A stretch of DNA of 64,000 nt from a virus. Both the position numbers and the translations under genes were made by a program. This document shows, piece after piece, positions 24,444 to 32,084 of the stretch. The stretch spans positions 26,883 through 90,882 of IMG/VR virus record IMGVR_UViG_3300005253_000031, one strand, 5' to 3'. The notes under the pieces are model-generated. The model was given only the letters and a program-made list of their open reading frames with translations. It did no database searches and had not been told where the DNA came from. Within the stretch, counting starts at the first letter, position 1; the number at the start of each line of letters is the position of its first letter.

Positions 24444-24672
24444 CTATCTCGTCCAATATCTCTTGTACTTCTTCCTTGGGCATCCAGGGCCCTAATTGAT
24501 TAAGCGCATCCCCTAGCGGCCCCACCAGGACCCGCATCTTATTGCTGACCTTCACAATCACGCTTTCGGTTTCCCGAAGACAGGGTTGGCACAACCGAGT
24601 TTCCACCGGTTTATCCACCCGCCGTAACGTGTTTTTTGTAGACCCGCAACGAAAGCAGTTCAGTATTAACAT
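24436..24672 (-). CDS. Small zinc-ribbon protein
   Basis: 78 residues with CFRC at about 6-9 and CQPC at about 28-31, a complete four-Cys ribbon, followed by a helical tail ending in acidic residues. It lies directly upstream of RNase H. Nucleic-acid or protein binding is likely, exact role unknown. Confidence 0.65.
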   Translation of the reverse strand: MLILNCFRCGSTKNTLRRVDKPVETRLCQPCLRETESVIVKVSNKMRVLVGPLGDALNQLGPWMPKEEVQEILDEIDD

Positions 24673-24966
24673 CTATTCTTCCTTATCTGTGGACTTTGGG
24701 GTGGTGGCGAGGGCCTTAACGACTTGCTTTAAGTTGTCGTGGATCTCATCCACAATAGCCTTCATATGATCTTCGGCTGTTTCCGAGGGATGTTCCCTAA
24801 TGCAATATCTTAAAAAGTTCCTAGCTTCAGTAAACATTGGGTCGTAGTCGTCCTCGATGACATAATCCCTACCTGTTAATTCCTTTAGTCGATCTAAGTG
24901 TCGTTCGCGTTCATCTGCTGCATGACTTTCTTGCCAAATAACCTTATCCAGTTCGTTTTCGCTCAT
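24673..24966 (-). CDS. Hypothetical helical protein
   Basis: 97 residues, strongly acidic and helical (ERERHLDRLKELTG, DHMKAIVDEIHDNLKQVV). No motif. Its ATG overlaps the stop of a 21-codon open frame upstream. Member of the replication operon. Confidence 0.6.
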   Translation of the reverse strand: MSENELDKVIWQESHAADERERHLDRLKELTGRDYVIEDDYDPMFTEARNFLRYCIREHPSETAEDHMKAIVDEIHDNLKQVVKALATTPKSTDKEE

Positions 24967-25028
24967 AGCTGCACGATCTCCTCTGTAGGCTCTGAGATAG
25001 TGACGAAATCAAATTCTCTCTTATCCAT
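24963..25028 (-). CDS. Possible micro-protein or leader peptide (21 residues)
   Basis: ATG 25028 directly after the preceding stop, ending with a stop that overlaps the next start (ATGA). The product begins MDKREFDFV and is acidic. The Shine-Dalgarno-like GGAGGAAG is part of the Glu-rich end of the gene before, so translation is possible but unproven. Confidence 0.4.
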   Translation of the reverse strand: MDKREFDFVTISEPTEEIVQL

Positions 25029-25478
25029 CTACTCTTCTTCCTCCTCAGTAAGGACCGGGAAGTATACCGCTGGGGTATAGTCAACTTCTGACGTAGCTTC
25101 CTTCAGTTCCTCCTCAGTAATCCGCCCCTGAATTCGAGCCTCCTCAAACTTGGCGGTGTTGAGGACATAGGTAGTAATCTTATCGCAAATGTTTTGAAAG
25201 CGCTTAATCCCGATAACGTCTCGCAGTTTCCCCTCGATAACCTCTCCGCCCTTCTTCGTAATCCGACGATCAAACATCTTCTTCAGTGTGGGTAGAGGAA
25301 GTATCACTCGTTGGTTTTTCCCGCCCAGCTTGTCGCTAATGTCGTTGATCTGCTTCTTGATTTCCTTCTTCCGTTTGTCCCCCATTTTCCCGGATTGATC
25401 AATGAGATCATACTCCTCCCCCAACTGCTCCAAGAGAGCTACATACTCAGACAGTGCATCCATGTTAATCCTTACCAT
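25029..25478 (-). CDS. Hypothetical protein with acidic C-terminus
   Basis: 149 residues: N-terminal coiled-coil-like helices (ALSEYVALLEQLGEEYDLIDQ, KKEIKKQINDISDKLG), a basic middle and a run of five Glu at the end. It overlaps the phosphatase gene by seven bases. Function not recognised. Confidence 0.6.
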   Translation of the reverse strand: MVRINMDALSEYVALLEQLGEEYDLIDQSGKMGDKRKKEIKKQINDISDKLGGKNQRVILPLPTLKKMFDRRITKKGGEVIEGKLRDVIGIKRFQNICDKITTYVLNTAKFEEARIQGRITEEELKEATSEVDYTPAVYFPVLTEEEEE

Positions 25479-26410
25479 GGTAGATCCTCCGCTTCCGGGT
25501 CGATTGCCCCAAGGTTACTTAAGTTATTATGCTTCGCCAAGATCTCTTCGATCCAGTCATTAGGTGGGTCGTTGAACTGGGTGATATCCGTTGGTGCGTC
25601 AGTGCTGTGATACTCACCATCCATTGAACCCGCGATGTATTCGTTAATCTCCTCCTCAGTCAGGAACTCCAACTTGGTCTCTGGGCCCAATGAGGTCGTC
25701 ATGGTCTTCTTCGCGGGCCACAACTGACTTGGAATCTCCTCTCCCGCATACGTGTATATCAAGCGCTGTTGGGCAAAGGTTTCAATAGCCTCGTCACAAT
25801 GCCTCAAGCGGGTTTCGGTGATCGCTTTTGCGGCCGACAGTCCCTCCATCTTGATTAAGATGCCTGCTACTACAGTTCCGGTTCTACCGTGCGCTCCCAT
25901 GCAGCCAATATCAACATGCTTGCCCTCTTTGAGATACTGCACTGCTAAGTCAATTATGCCTGCATAACGCGCATCATCTATAGTTCCAAAGTCCTTCCAC
26001 ACCACGATGTAAAACTGTGCGGGACTCTCCGAATGAGATGCAACCCCAGTAAGTCCGGGAGTCACCATATCCTCTTGAAGGAACTCCCCCCACTTGGCAT
26101 CTAGATAAATACCCAGATCCGGATCGGAGTATGGCTTTTTGTCAGCGCGTAACAAGCCACTAACTGTGAGATTATACTCTCCTACAGCCACCTCGTCCTG
26201 CCAGTGGTGGCATACGGGCTTGGGTACGTAGTTAGTCTTTTTCCCAGCTTTGCCTGTATAGACATAACCCCCCACAGTTATAGCCTTGGTCGTATTCTTC
26301 TCATAGTCTTCGGAAATCGACGTTCCCCATATCTCTTCGTATGTCTTGTAAGATGCAGCCTGCACGACCTGCTTTTCCCTTCGCGCCCTGCGTCTACTAG
26401 CTCTGCTCAT
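25472..26410 (-). CDS. Dual-specificity/tyrosine phosphatase-like protein with SSB-type C-terminal tail
   Basis: ATG 26410 lies inside the last codons of the PPDK-like gene with AAGGTGG upstream; a longer frame to 26506 has no such site. 312 residues with a basic N-terminus (RASRRRARREK), a middle domain and the P-loop GCMGAHGRTGTV, the Cys-x5-Arg active site of PTP/DSP phosphatases. The C-terminus ends DPEAEDLPW, nearly the same as the end of the gp32-like SSB in this window. It likely removes phosphate from a protein, nucleic acid or the phospho-intermediate made by its neighbour. Confidence 0.72.
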   Translation of the reverse strand: MSRASRRRARREKQVVQAASYKTYEEIWGTSISEDYEKNTTKAITVGGYVYTGKAGKKTNYVPKPVCHHWQDEVAVGEYNLTVSGLLRADKKPYSDPDLGIYLDAKWGEFLQEDMVTPGLTGVASHSESPAQFYIVVWKDFGTIDDARYAGIIDLAVQYLKEGKHVDIGCMGAHGRTGTVVAGILIKMEGLSAAKAITETRLRHCDEAIETFAQQRLIYTYAGEEIPSQLWPAKKTMTTSLGPETKLEFLTEEEINEYIAGSMDGEYHSTDAPTDITQFNDPPNDWIEEILAKHNNLSNLGAIDPEAEDLPW

Positions 26411-28994
26411 CAAATCCACCTTCCCCAAAATACTGACGCTGAAGTGTGCTAGTTTCCGGCTCCAAGACTTCAATGTTTTTAAGCCTAAATCCATGCTTCT
26501 CTCCATTCACCATCACCTCTACAAATAGTCCGTCCCGCTTGAAGGTTTTTAGATTTATGACTTTACCCACCAAGCCCCGTATCTTTATGTTACGGGCTTT
26601 ATCCGAGATGCGTACGGTTTTCCACAGGATGCTTTCAGAAGCTTTTACCCATACATCCCTAACCACCTCAAGGCCCATAATCTCTACATTGGTTTCGTCG
26701 AGATCTTCACACAGTGAAAACATGTCCGCCACATTCTTAGAAGAATGCTTCAACAGGGAACCAAACTTTCCGTGTAGCTTCCAGTCCAGTATGAGGTCCA
26801 ACTTCGTCAGATTCCATCCGTAGTGGATACCTCCGTGATACTGAATCTTGTTAAACATGCAGCCAGAATTGTGCTGGAGGTCAAACGCAAGGTCAACGAA
26901 TGTAACTGCATTGATTTCCCCCACTAGGAAATGATGAAGCAACTCCGCCCCATTGGCCCACTTCTCGCCCCCAAAGGAGCCTGTAAACTGGTCGGGATCA
27001 TTAAAGGCATCCCGTAAGTCTAACAGCAATCCTACTCCTAGGGTTTGTCTAAGGATTCTCCACTCCTTGCGGGCTAGATTACGGCTACCCCTTAGGAGCC
27101 CCCTGTAACCCGTTCTACTATGTCGGGCTTCTCCCCCGCAGGCAGCATCTAAATAGATAGCCAGGTCCTTGGCGACCACCTCGGCGAACTGTTCTAACAC
27201 GGGTTTAAGTTCAGGATTTATCCTAGCAGATTCAGACAGCAGGTAGAAATCTGCGGCAATCTTGGTGGTATCCAGGTTTATCTCTAACTCGGGCCACCAG
27301 TATTTGGTTTCGGACTGTGGCACGGGCTTTGTAGTCTCCTGGATGTTGGAGCGTAAACTGAGCCCAATGTTAAACTTGATATTCAGCTTTATCCCGCTAA
27401 GACCCAACTCCTCATGCCATTCCTTGATGGTAGCAGTGAAGAAGTTATCGCCGGCTGGCTCTACCTCCAACTCTCCGCTATAGACGAGCCCAGCATCTCC
27501 ATCTACAGTGACTAACGTACCATCCTGTAGTGTCTGCCCCGACTGCGTTCGGATAATCTTTTTACCGGGCTCAAATTCTTCAAAAATCCATTCAGAGATA
27601 CCAACCACACAAGGCTTGTTTTCTCCCCTTGCAACCACCGCTGCGTGACAAGTAGTTCCACCGGTTCCCGTAGCAAACCCTTCAGCCCCCAACATGTAGC
27701 GAACATCATTGGGTGTGGTCATCTCACGGGCTAATATGTAAGGTTTACTCGCTGCTATACACTCCTCTATATACCAATTTGCTATTGCCAAAACTCCTGA
27801 AACCACTCCCGTCGACGCGGCTAGTCCAGTCCCAGCGATCTTCTCGTTCCCAGTTATCTTAACAGTGGGAACATCAACTTTCCTGAGATCTAAACGAGTT
27901 ACTCGACTAGCTGCGACTTCCTTGGTTATGAGGCCCTCGGAGTGCATTTCAACAGCCATACGAATTGCAGCCTTGGAAGTACGCTTCGCCGAACGGTGTT
28001 GCAACAACCAAAGCGTTCCGCTGTCTACCGTGTACTCAATATCCTGTGCATCTCCTTGGTCCGTTTCTAGTGTTTTGGTTAGGATCATCAACTGGTCGTA
28101 TACGGGAGTGTTCCACTCTCTCAGGAAGTCCAGCGTCTTCGGTGTAGTGGTTCCCCCAACAATAGCCTCACCTTGAGCTTGCACATCAAATTCTCCGTAG
28201 GGCTTGTTTTCTCCTGTAGACGGGTCACGAGAGAACAACACACCGGAGCCGCTTTGTTCATCTCTGTTACCAAACACCATGGCCACTACAATTACCGCTG
28301 TTCCCATTTGATCATTAATTGTATTATGCGTCCGGTACTCCATCGCGTTGGGGCCCATCCAGCTATCTATAACAGTGCGAATAGCTTTGTTGAGCTGAAT
28401 GTACGGATTGTCTATTACATCCAGAGACTGCCCCCCACGTACAACTCGGTCCCGTGTCACCACCAGCAGTTCCCGCAGTTGCTCATCTGTCAACTTAGCA
28501 GCGGGCTCCAACTGTTTCTTGGCTTTGTAAAACGCCACCGGAGACTTCAACCTCTGGGAGGTCTGTCCCAAAACGGTGTTTCCGTAACGACCCAGGAACT
28601 CCACATATGTAGGAATGGAGAAACGGGGATTGCCCATACGCTTTAGGTTGCTGGGAGTGATGCCTACGTTAAGAATAGTTTCCATCATGCCGGGCATGGA
28701 AACAGGGGCCCCGCTCCGAACAGAGACCAGCAAGGGAAAACCCTCGTCCTTGCCCCCGAACGTCTGTCCTGTCTGCTTTTCCAGAGCTAGCATGGCCTCG
28801 AACAACTGCTCGTTGAAGTCCTCTATGTTTAGATCCCCCGCCATTACTACTTTGCACACGTCGGTGGTTATGATGAACCCCGGAGGTACCGGATAGCCCT
28901 TCTGCGTCATCCTAGCCAGCCCCGCACCCTTTCCACCAAGCAGCTCCACATCATCGGGGTTCGCTTCTGCAAATGTGTAGATGTATTTCGTCAT
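26397..28994 (-). CDS. Pyruvate-phosphate-dikinase-like phosphotransferase with a non-PEP C-terminal domain
   Basis: 865 residues. Residues 1-340 match PPDK ATP-grasp domain: LLGGKGAGLARM (18-29), YPVPPGF (34-40), VSVRSGAPVSMPGMM (90-104), MVFGNRDEQSGSGVLFSRDP, and YGEF...AQGEAIVGG. Residues 385-515 are the phosphohistidine domain with GGTTCHAAVVARG (His450). The TIM-barrel PEP/pyruvate domain is missing; residues 515-865 are a different region ending in an SH3-like stretch (RGLVGKVINLKTF). It would form a phospho- or pyrophospho-His and pass it to an unknown acceptor. Coupled to the phosphatase gene by overlap. Confidence 0.82.
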   Translation of the reverse strand: MTKYIYTFAEANPDDVELLGGKGAGLARMTQKGYPVPPGFIITTDVCKVVMAGDLNIEDFNEQLFEAMLALEKQTGQTFGGKDEGFPLLVSVRSGAPVSMPGMMETILNVGITPSNLKRMGNPRFSIPTYVEFLGRYGNTVLGQTSQRLKSPVAFYKAKKQLEPAAKLTDEQLRELLVVTRDRVVRGGQSLDVIDNPYIQLNKAIRTVIDSWMGPNAMEYRTHNTINDQMGTAVIVVAMVFGNRDEQSGSGVLFSRDPSTGENKPYGEFDVQAQGEAIVGGTTTPKTLDFLREWNTPVYDQLMILTKTLETDQGDAQDIEYTVDSGTLWLLQHRSAKRTSKAAIRMAVEMHSEGLITKEVAASRVTRLDLRKVDVPTVKITGNEKIAGTGLAASTGVVSGVLAIANWYIEECIAASKPYILAREMTTPNDVRYMLGAEGFATGTGGTTCHAAVVARGENKPCVVGISEWIFEEFEPGKKIIRTQSGQTLQDGTLVTVDGDAGLVYSGELEVEPAGDNFFTATIKEWHEELGLSGIKLNIKFNIGLSLRSNIQETTKPVPQSETKYWWPELEINLDTTKIAADFYLLSESARINPELKPVLEQFAEVVAKDLAIYLDAACGGEARHSRTGYRGLLRGSRNLARKEWRILRQTLGVGLLLDLRDAFNDPDQFTGSFGGEKWANGAELLHHFLVGEINAVTFVDLAFDLQHNSGCMFNKIQYHGGIHYGWNLTKLDLILDWKLHGKFGSLLKHSSKNVADMFSLCEDLDETNVEIMGLEVVRDVWVKASESILWKTVRISDKARNIKIRGLVGKVINLKTFKRDGLFVEVMVNGEKHGFRLKNIEVLEPETSTLQRQYFGEGGFDEQS

Positions 28995-29077
28995 CTCAAC
29001 TCCGTTGTTATTTGTTTCCCTATACTGATCTTAACACACAATCGGACTTTGTAAACCCAGTAATCGTTAACTAAAAG

Positions 29078-29356
29078 TTATCGGCTATGTAAGTTGGGGG
29101 CTATGTTTTCCGTCCAGTATTTAACTGCCGCCACCTGTATTTTAGGTGGAAACTTAGTTAATGGGAAGATGGTAACGTTACGCGGGTCCTTACCCGACGA
29201 GGCTATTACGTGTACAGCCTCCTTGAGCTGAACCCTGAACATAGCATCTGAATGTCGGTTTCGCTCATGCATGGCCACGACTGCCTCAGCGGAATTGGTA
29301 AACTGAATTCCCTTTGAACAAAACACACAGCCGTAAACGGTAATCTTTTCCGGCAT
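29078..29356 (-). CDS. C2H2 zinc-finger-like small protein
   Basis: 92 residues. CVFC at 10-13 followed by HERNRH at about 30-35 gives C-x2-C-x16-H-x4-H, a C2H2-like zinc site. The rest is mixed alpha/beta. The start overlaps the previous stop (TAATG). Role unknown; possibly DNA binding. Confidence 0.6.
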   Translation of the reverse strand: MPEKITVYGCVFCSKGIQFTNSAEAVVAMHERNRHSDAMFRVQLKEAVHVIASSGKDPRNVTIFPLTKFPPKIQVAAVKYWTENIAPNLHSR

Positions 29357-29784
29357 TACTTTCGCCCCCGCCTTCGCTTTGGGTTTGCTGCTCTCTCACT
29401 GTTCCTCATCCGAGACTCTAGAGAACGTCGAGTACTACGTCGAGATAAATTCTCTTGTTCTGCCACAGCTTGGGTATTGCCTCTAATGCAAGTGTAACAA
29501 GGAGAGCCCTTCTCAACAACTACCACCCGTTGTGTAATCTCACGGGTAGTTACCTCTCGCTCGATTAACTTTTTCCGTTCGGACATCGACACACTTGCTG
29601 GCCACTTAAAGTCATCTGTCACCTTGGGGAACTTGCCATCATTGCTGATCTCCATATTTAATCCAAAGAACGACAACACATCTGGGCAGTCGTCGTCGAA
29701 CTTCACCAGAATGAGGTCTCCCTCGTTTGTAACCCTGGATTTTATAGGGCAACGCTCCCAGGTATCCGTTGGCATGTAGTCCAT
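29356..29784 (-). CDS. Hypothetical protein with CxxC and basic tail
   Basis: 142 residues. A beta-rich start, PCYTCIRG at about 95-102, and a highly basic Arg-rich C-terminus (RRSTRRSLESRMR, KRRRGRK) that suggests nucleic-acid binding. Not recognised. Confidence 0.6.
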   Translation of the reverse strand: MDYMPTDTWERCPIKSRVTNEGDLILVKFDDDCPDVLSFFGLNMEISNDGKFPKVTDDFKWPASVSMSERKKLIEREVTTREITQRVVVVEKGSPCYTCIRGNTQAVAEQENLSRRSTRRSLESRMRNSERAANPKRRRGRK

Positions 29785-29793
29785 TTATCACCT

Positions 29794-29991
29794 CTAATGC
29801 GGGAAACGTTTCCCCAAAATTTTTGTCAAAACAGTCATCACCAAGGTTAACGCGAGGATTGCAAAAACGCTACCCTGTAGGTTCCAATCAGTAAATCTAC
29901 CAATAAACAACCAAATGGCGTCGTGAGTAGCATGCAACACGAACCAAACGGCGAATACAGCTACATGCCATATGAGGCTCTTAGATAACAT
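29794..29991 (-). CDS. Small membrane protein with two transmembrane segments
   Basis: 65 residues: LIWHVAVFAVWFVLHAT and SVFAILALTLVMTVLTKIL are two hydrophobic helices separated by a short polar loop. The size and topology allow a holin-like role, but it is in the early region away from any lysis gene, so host-membrane modulation is as likely. The ATG overlaps the previous stop (TAATG). Confidence 0.6.
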   Translation of the reverse strand: MLSKSLIWHVAVFAVWFVLHATHDAIWLFIGRFTDWNLQGSVFAILALTLVMTVLTKILGKRFPH

Positions 29992-30176
29992 TATACCACC
30001 ACTCGCTTACTCACCATAGTGTCTCTTTCCCCCTGCGTCAGATACCAAACGGTACGTTCGTTGGCATAAACGCCGTTCGCGAACACGTCGCCACAGTGAA
30101 CGCACTTCTTGACGTTCTCCCCTTCAATAGAGGATACTATGTGATTCTGGATACTGTGGCCGCATTGCTTACTCAT
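29991..30176 (-). CDS. Small CxxC zinc-binding protein
   Basis: ATG 30176 with AAAGGAA upstream is preferred to a frame from 30311. The 61-residue product has C5, H7, and CVHC near residues 25-28, so one zinc could be held by Cys/His. It is one of a run of tiny Cys-pair proteins at 29.0-31.1 kb. Confidence 0.6.
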   Translation of the reverse strand: MSKQCGHSIQNHIVSSIEGENVKKCVHCGDVFANGVYANERTVWYLTQGERDTMVSKRVVV

Positions 30177-30204
30177 GTTGTTTCCTTTCCGTGTCGTAGC
30201 ACTG

Positions 30205-30327
30205 CTAAGGGTGAGATTCCGCTGCATGACCCCCACAGGCCATACGGTACCTATGTCCGCCTGTCCTTCCACACTTGGAACATACACGGGGCTGTACTTT
30301 GCGGGTCTCACAATTGGGGGAGGTCAC
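30205..30327 (-). CDS. Zinc-knuckle-like micro-protein with GTG start (40 residues)
   Basis: The GTG at 30327 overlaps the stop of the upstream gene (GTGA) and has CAGGGA upstream. The product has CSKCGRTGGHRYRMAC, a C-x2-C-x5-H-x5-C knuckle-like site, plus a second Cys and His. An upstream ATG in the same frame at 30456 would overlap the neighbouring gene almost entirely and is less likely. Confidence 0.5.
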   Translation of the reverse strand: MTSPNCETRKVQPRVCSKCGRTGGHRYRMACGGHAAESHP

Positions 30328-30548
30328 GATGTCCCTGCTGTCAACGGGGCCTTGGTAATTTCCCACACGCCAGCGCCCAGGTTCTTGGCGACTAGCTGGC
30401 GTTGACGCCCTTCGACTGTAATGCGGTCGCGTTCGTAGAGTAGGATGTATGACCACACCTTACGTTCGCACCGTTGCCTGTAGTCTTCGCGGTAGTAGTG
30501 GCCTGGTTGCACTAGACCTTCTCGTGCCTTGACGCTTAGTGCCTTCAT
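30324..30548 (-). CDS. Small basic hypothetical protein
   Basis: 74 residues, Arg/Tyr rich (GHYYREDYRQRCERKVWSYI), likely a compact alpha/beta fold. Very strong GGGGGGAGGG upstream of ATG 30548, which also overlaps the previous stop. Not recognised. Confidence 0.65.
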   Translation of the reverse strand: MKALSVKAREGLVQPGHYYREDYRQRCERKVWSYILLYERDRITVEGRQRQLVAKNLGAGVWEITKAPLTAGTS

Positions 30549-30736
30549 GGTTTTCCCTCCCCCCAGGGTAGCTGGTCAAAATACTTGAGTGCGGCGTCGC
30601 GTTGTTTTACGCCGTTGCAGATGTAGCAGTCGGTCCTACCCATTGGGCAGATGTAGTCGTTGTCCTCACAGCTAGAACTTTTCAAGGCCGTGCGTATGAC
30701 GTCCACGTCTGCTGGTGTAAGCAGTAAATACTTCAT
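30545..30736 (-). CDS. Small Cys-containing hypothetical protein
   Basis: 63 residues with CEDNDYICPMGRTDCYIC in residues 23-40, four cysteines that could hold a zinc, after a helical start (TPADVDVIRTALKSS). Overlaps the next gene by four bases (ATGA). Confidence 0.6.
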   Translation of the reverse strand: MKYLLLTPADVDVIRTALKSSSCEDNDYICPMGRTDCYICNGVKQRDAALKYFDQLPWGEGKP

Positions 30737-30749
30737 GATGTTCTCGCTT

Positions 30750-30959
30750 TCAGTCCCGTGTAAACGGACTAATTACTGTTGACCCACGGAACGACAGTTC
30801 GTTGTAGCTGGCCTGCACGCGGCGGTTATAATCCTGTTTGCCTCGTATGCAGGGAAGACATACACGTACAGAGTTGTTCGAATCATGCCTGTCCAAGGTT
30901 AACCCACAGTGGGCATAGACCTGGACATTACTAAGTGTTGCGCGTATTAAGTGCTTCAT
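30750..30959 (-). CDS. Small zinc-binding hypothetical protein
   Basis: 69 residues. HCGL (17-20) and VCLPCIRGKQDYNRR (33-47) provide His/Cys and CxxC ligands, similar to HNH-adjacent zinc sites but without an HNH core. Its ATG overlaps the previous stop by four bases. Confidence 0.55.
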   Translation of the reverse strand: MKHLIRATLSNVQVYAHCGLTLDRHDSNNSVRVCLPCIRGKQDYNRRVQASYNELSFRGSTVISPFTRD

Positions 30960-31141
30960 CTACTTACAATCTCCCCCATCTCATTTACCCCGTAGTCTGA
31001 AAGCTCTTGGATATACTCAACGGTGGTCTCCAGCGCCTCGGCGACCTCGTTTGCAGTCCGGGAAACGTTAAAGCCCGACTCATCGTTATATACTTCGGGC
31101 TTCTCGCCCACTAGCTTAACCATGAAAACTTTTACTTGCAT
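30956..31141 (-). CDS. Small hypothetical protein, possible HTH
   Basis: 61 residues: a beta-like start (MQVKVFMVKLVG) and a helical part NVSRTANEVAEALETTVEYIQEL that has the look of a helix-turn-helix. It is the first gene of the early/replication run; GAAAGGTACACAGCAG lies before its ATG. A small regulator is possible. Confidence 0.5.
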   Translation of the reverse strand: MQVKVFMVKLVGEKPEVYNDESGFNVSRTANEVAEALETTVEYIQELSDYGVNEMGEIVSR

Positions 31142-31601
31142 CTGCTGTGTACCTTTCTCTTTTGCTTACTGTACACTTACCTTATCACATGTAATCCTTA
31201 GTGTATACATGTAGCTAGATTATATAGATGTTAAGTTTAGGTTATATTTAGCATAGACGTTCCCTGCGGGCGCTTTACAACGTCCGAATACAAACATCTT
31301 GTTCCCCAACTTTCCCGATAATCTAGACGACCTTTCGGCCCGTCCTACCACGTTCATTAGCACTCTTCTAAATAGGAGTTACTTACCTGCCCAGGTATCT
31401 CTTTACCAGGTGCCCGCTCATAACGGATCTTCATCCCGACGTCCATTGGTTGATCACGGTCGTTCGCTTCACGCTTTTTTGCGTTCCCCCTTCCCAAAGA
31501 GCATGGGCGGGGTACCTCATCGGAGAAATCAATCTCCCCTACTTATTTTCTTCTGGGACCAATTACCGGATTAATAGGGTGCTTGTAACACAACTCCTTT
31601 C
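31142..31601 (-). other. Intergenic region between late-unit terminator and early operon
   Basis: About 460 bases without a confident gene. On the minus strand there are two chained short frames, 31357-31446 (29 codons) and 31220-31357 (45 codons), joined by TAATG; the first is open further upstream without a usual start codon. A TATAAT core at about 31217-31222 lacks a good -35 box but is placed to serve the first early gene. A GGGGAG site at about 31540 is followed by no proper start. I see no tRNA or repeat. The region may hold the early promoter or a small RNA. Confidence 0.4.
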
Positions 31602-31605
31602 AATA

Positions 31606-31644
31606 CAAAAATGGCCTCACGTCCCGACGAGACGTAAAGCCATT
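31606..31644 (-). terminator. Rho-independent terminator of the late unit
   Basis: On the minus strand AATGGCTTTACGTC pairs with GACGTGAGGCCATT around a seven-base loop (14 pairs including three G-U), followed by a T run. It lies just past the stop of the gene at 31650-31907 and separates the late and early units. Confidence 0.85.
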
Positions 31645-31649
31645 AGGCA

Positions 31650-31907
31650 TTATCCAAGTGTTAGTTGATAGTTACCTGTGCTTGTTGCCTTGCAGTCTGT
31701 GAAGAGGTGGGAAACATAGTTTTCTAATTCGAAAAATCCAGACGTGCCTTTTTGAAGCGCATCCTTCATCCAACCGCACTGAAAACATTGTAAGTACCAT
31801 CCATAGGTATCATTTTCCCTATAGACGTCACCCTTGCAACGGCGACAGGCTTTCAACCATAAATTGACTGTATTCTGTTTTGCTGTTCGCGTAATCTCTC
31901 TAACCAT
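31650..31907 (-). CDS. Zinc-ribbon protein after the tail genes
   Basis: 85 residues with CRRCKGDVYRENDTYGWYLQC...C: two CxxC pairs (about residues 21-24 and 41-44) forming a ribbon like those of transcription or translation factors. AAGGAG precedes ATG 31907, and the 11-base promoter motif lies 13 bases further upstream, so it may be expressed separately. Role unknown. Confidence 0.65.
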   Translation of the reverse strand: MVREITRTAKQNTVNLWLKACRRCKGDVYRENDTYGWYLQCFQCGWMKDALQKGTSGFFELENYVSHLFTDCKATSTGNYQLTLG

Positions 31908-31920
31908 TCCACTCCTTAGT

Positions 31921-31931
31921 TACATTATACC
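31921..31931 (-). promoter_or_regulatory. Phage promoter-like motif GGTATAATGTA
   Basis: Exact copy of the 11-mer in a non-coding gap, just upstream of the zinc-ribbon gene. TTGAAC occurs 14 bases before TATAAT. Confidence 0.55.
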
Positions 31932-31956
31932 TATGAAGTGCAAGTTCAAGAGAGTG

Positions 31957-32016
31957 TTATGGACTACGTGTCACCAACATGGCAACCTCTTTTCGAGGAC
32001 CGTAATTAAACCGCAT
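31957..32016 (-). CDS. Possible 19-residue peptide
   Basis: ATG 32016 is preceded by AAAGGGGAAGG, a good site, and the frame ends at TAA 31957. The peptide starts MRFNYGPRKEV. It is too short to judge; it fills part of the 177-base gap after the large tail gene. Confidence 0.25.
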   Translation of the reverse strand: MRFNYGPRKEVAMLVTRSP

Positions 32017-32084
32017 AGCCTTCCCCTTTCCTTTGCTGCTCAGGTCGATCAGATTCGACAGAGAGCAATGTTTTAGTTGTTCCG

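Noticed and set aside
28995-29077. Promoter with TTTACA before the PPDK-like gene
   Set aside because: The expected -10 region at 17 bases reads AAGATC, a poor match, and no copy of the 11-mer is present.
29794-29991. Calling the two-helix membrane protein a holin
   Set aside because: No endolysin or spanin nearby and it lies in the early region; topology alone is not enough.
29985-29996. Copy of GGTATAATGT as a promoter
   Set aside because: It is made by the end codons of one gene and the TAATG junction with the next, within a dense operon; the last base also differs from the 11-mer.
31142-31601. tRNA gene in the boundary gap
   Set aside because: No T-loop (GTTCRA) with matching acceptor and anticodon stems could be found on either strand.
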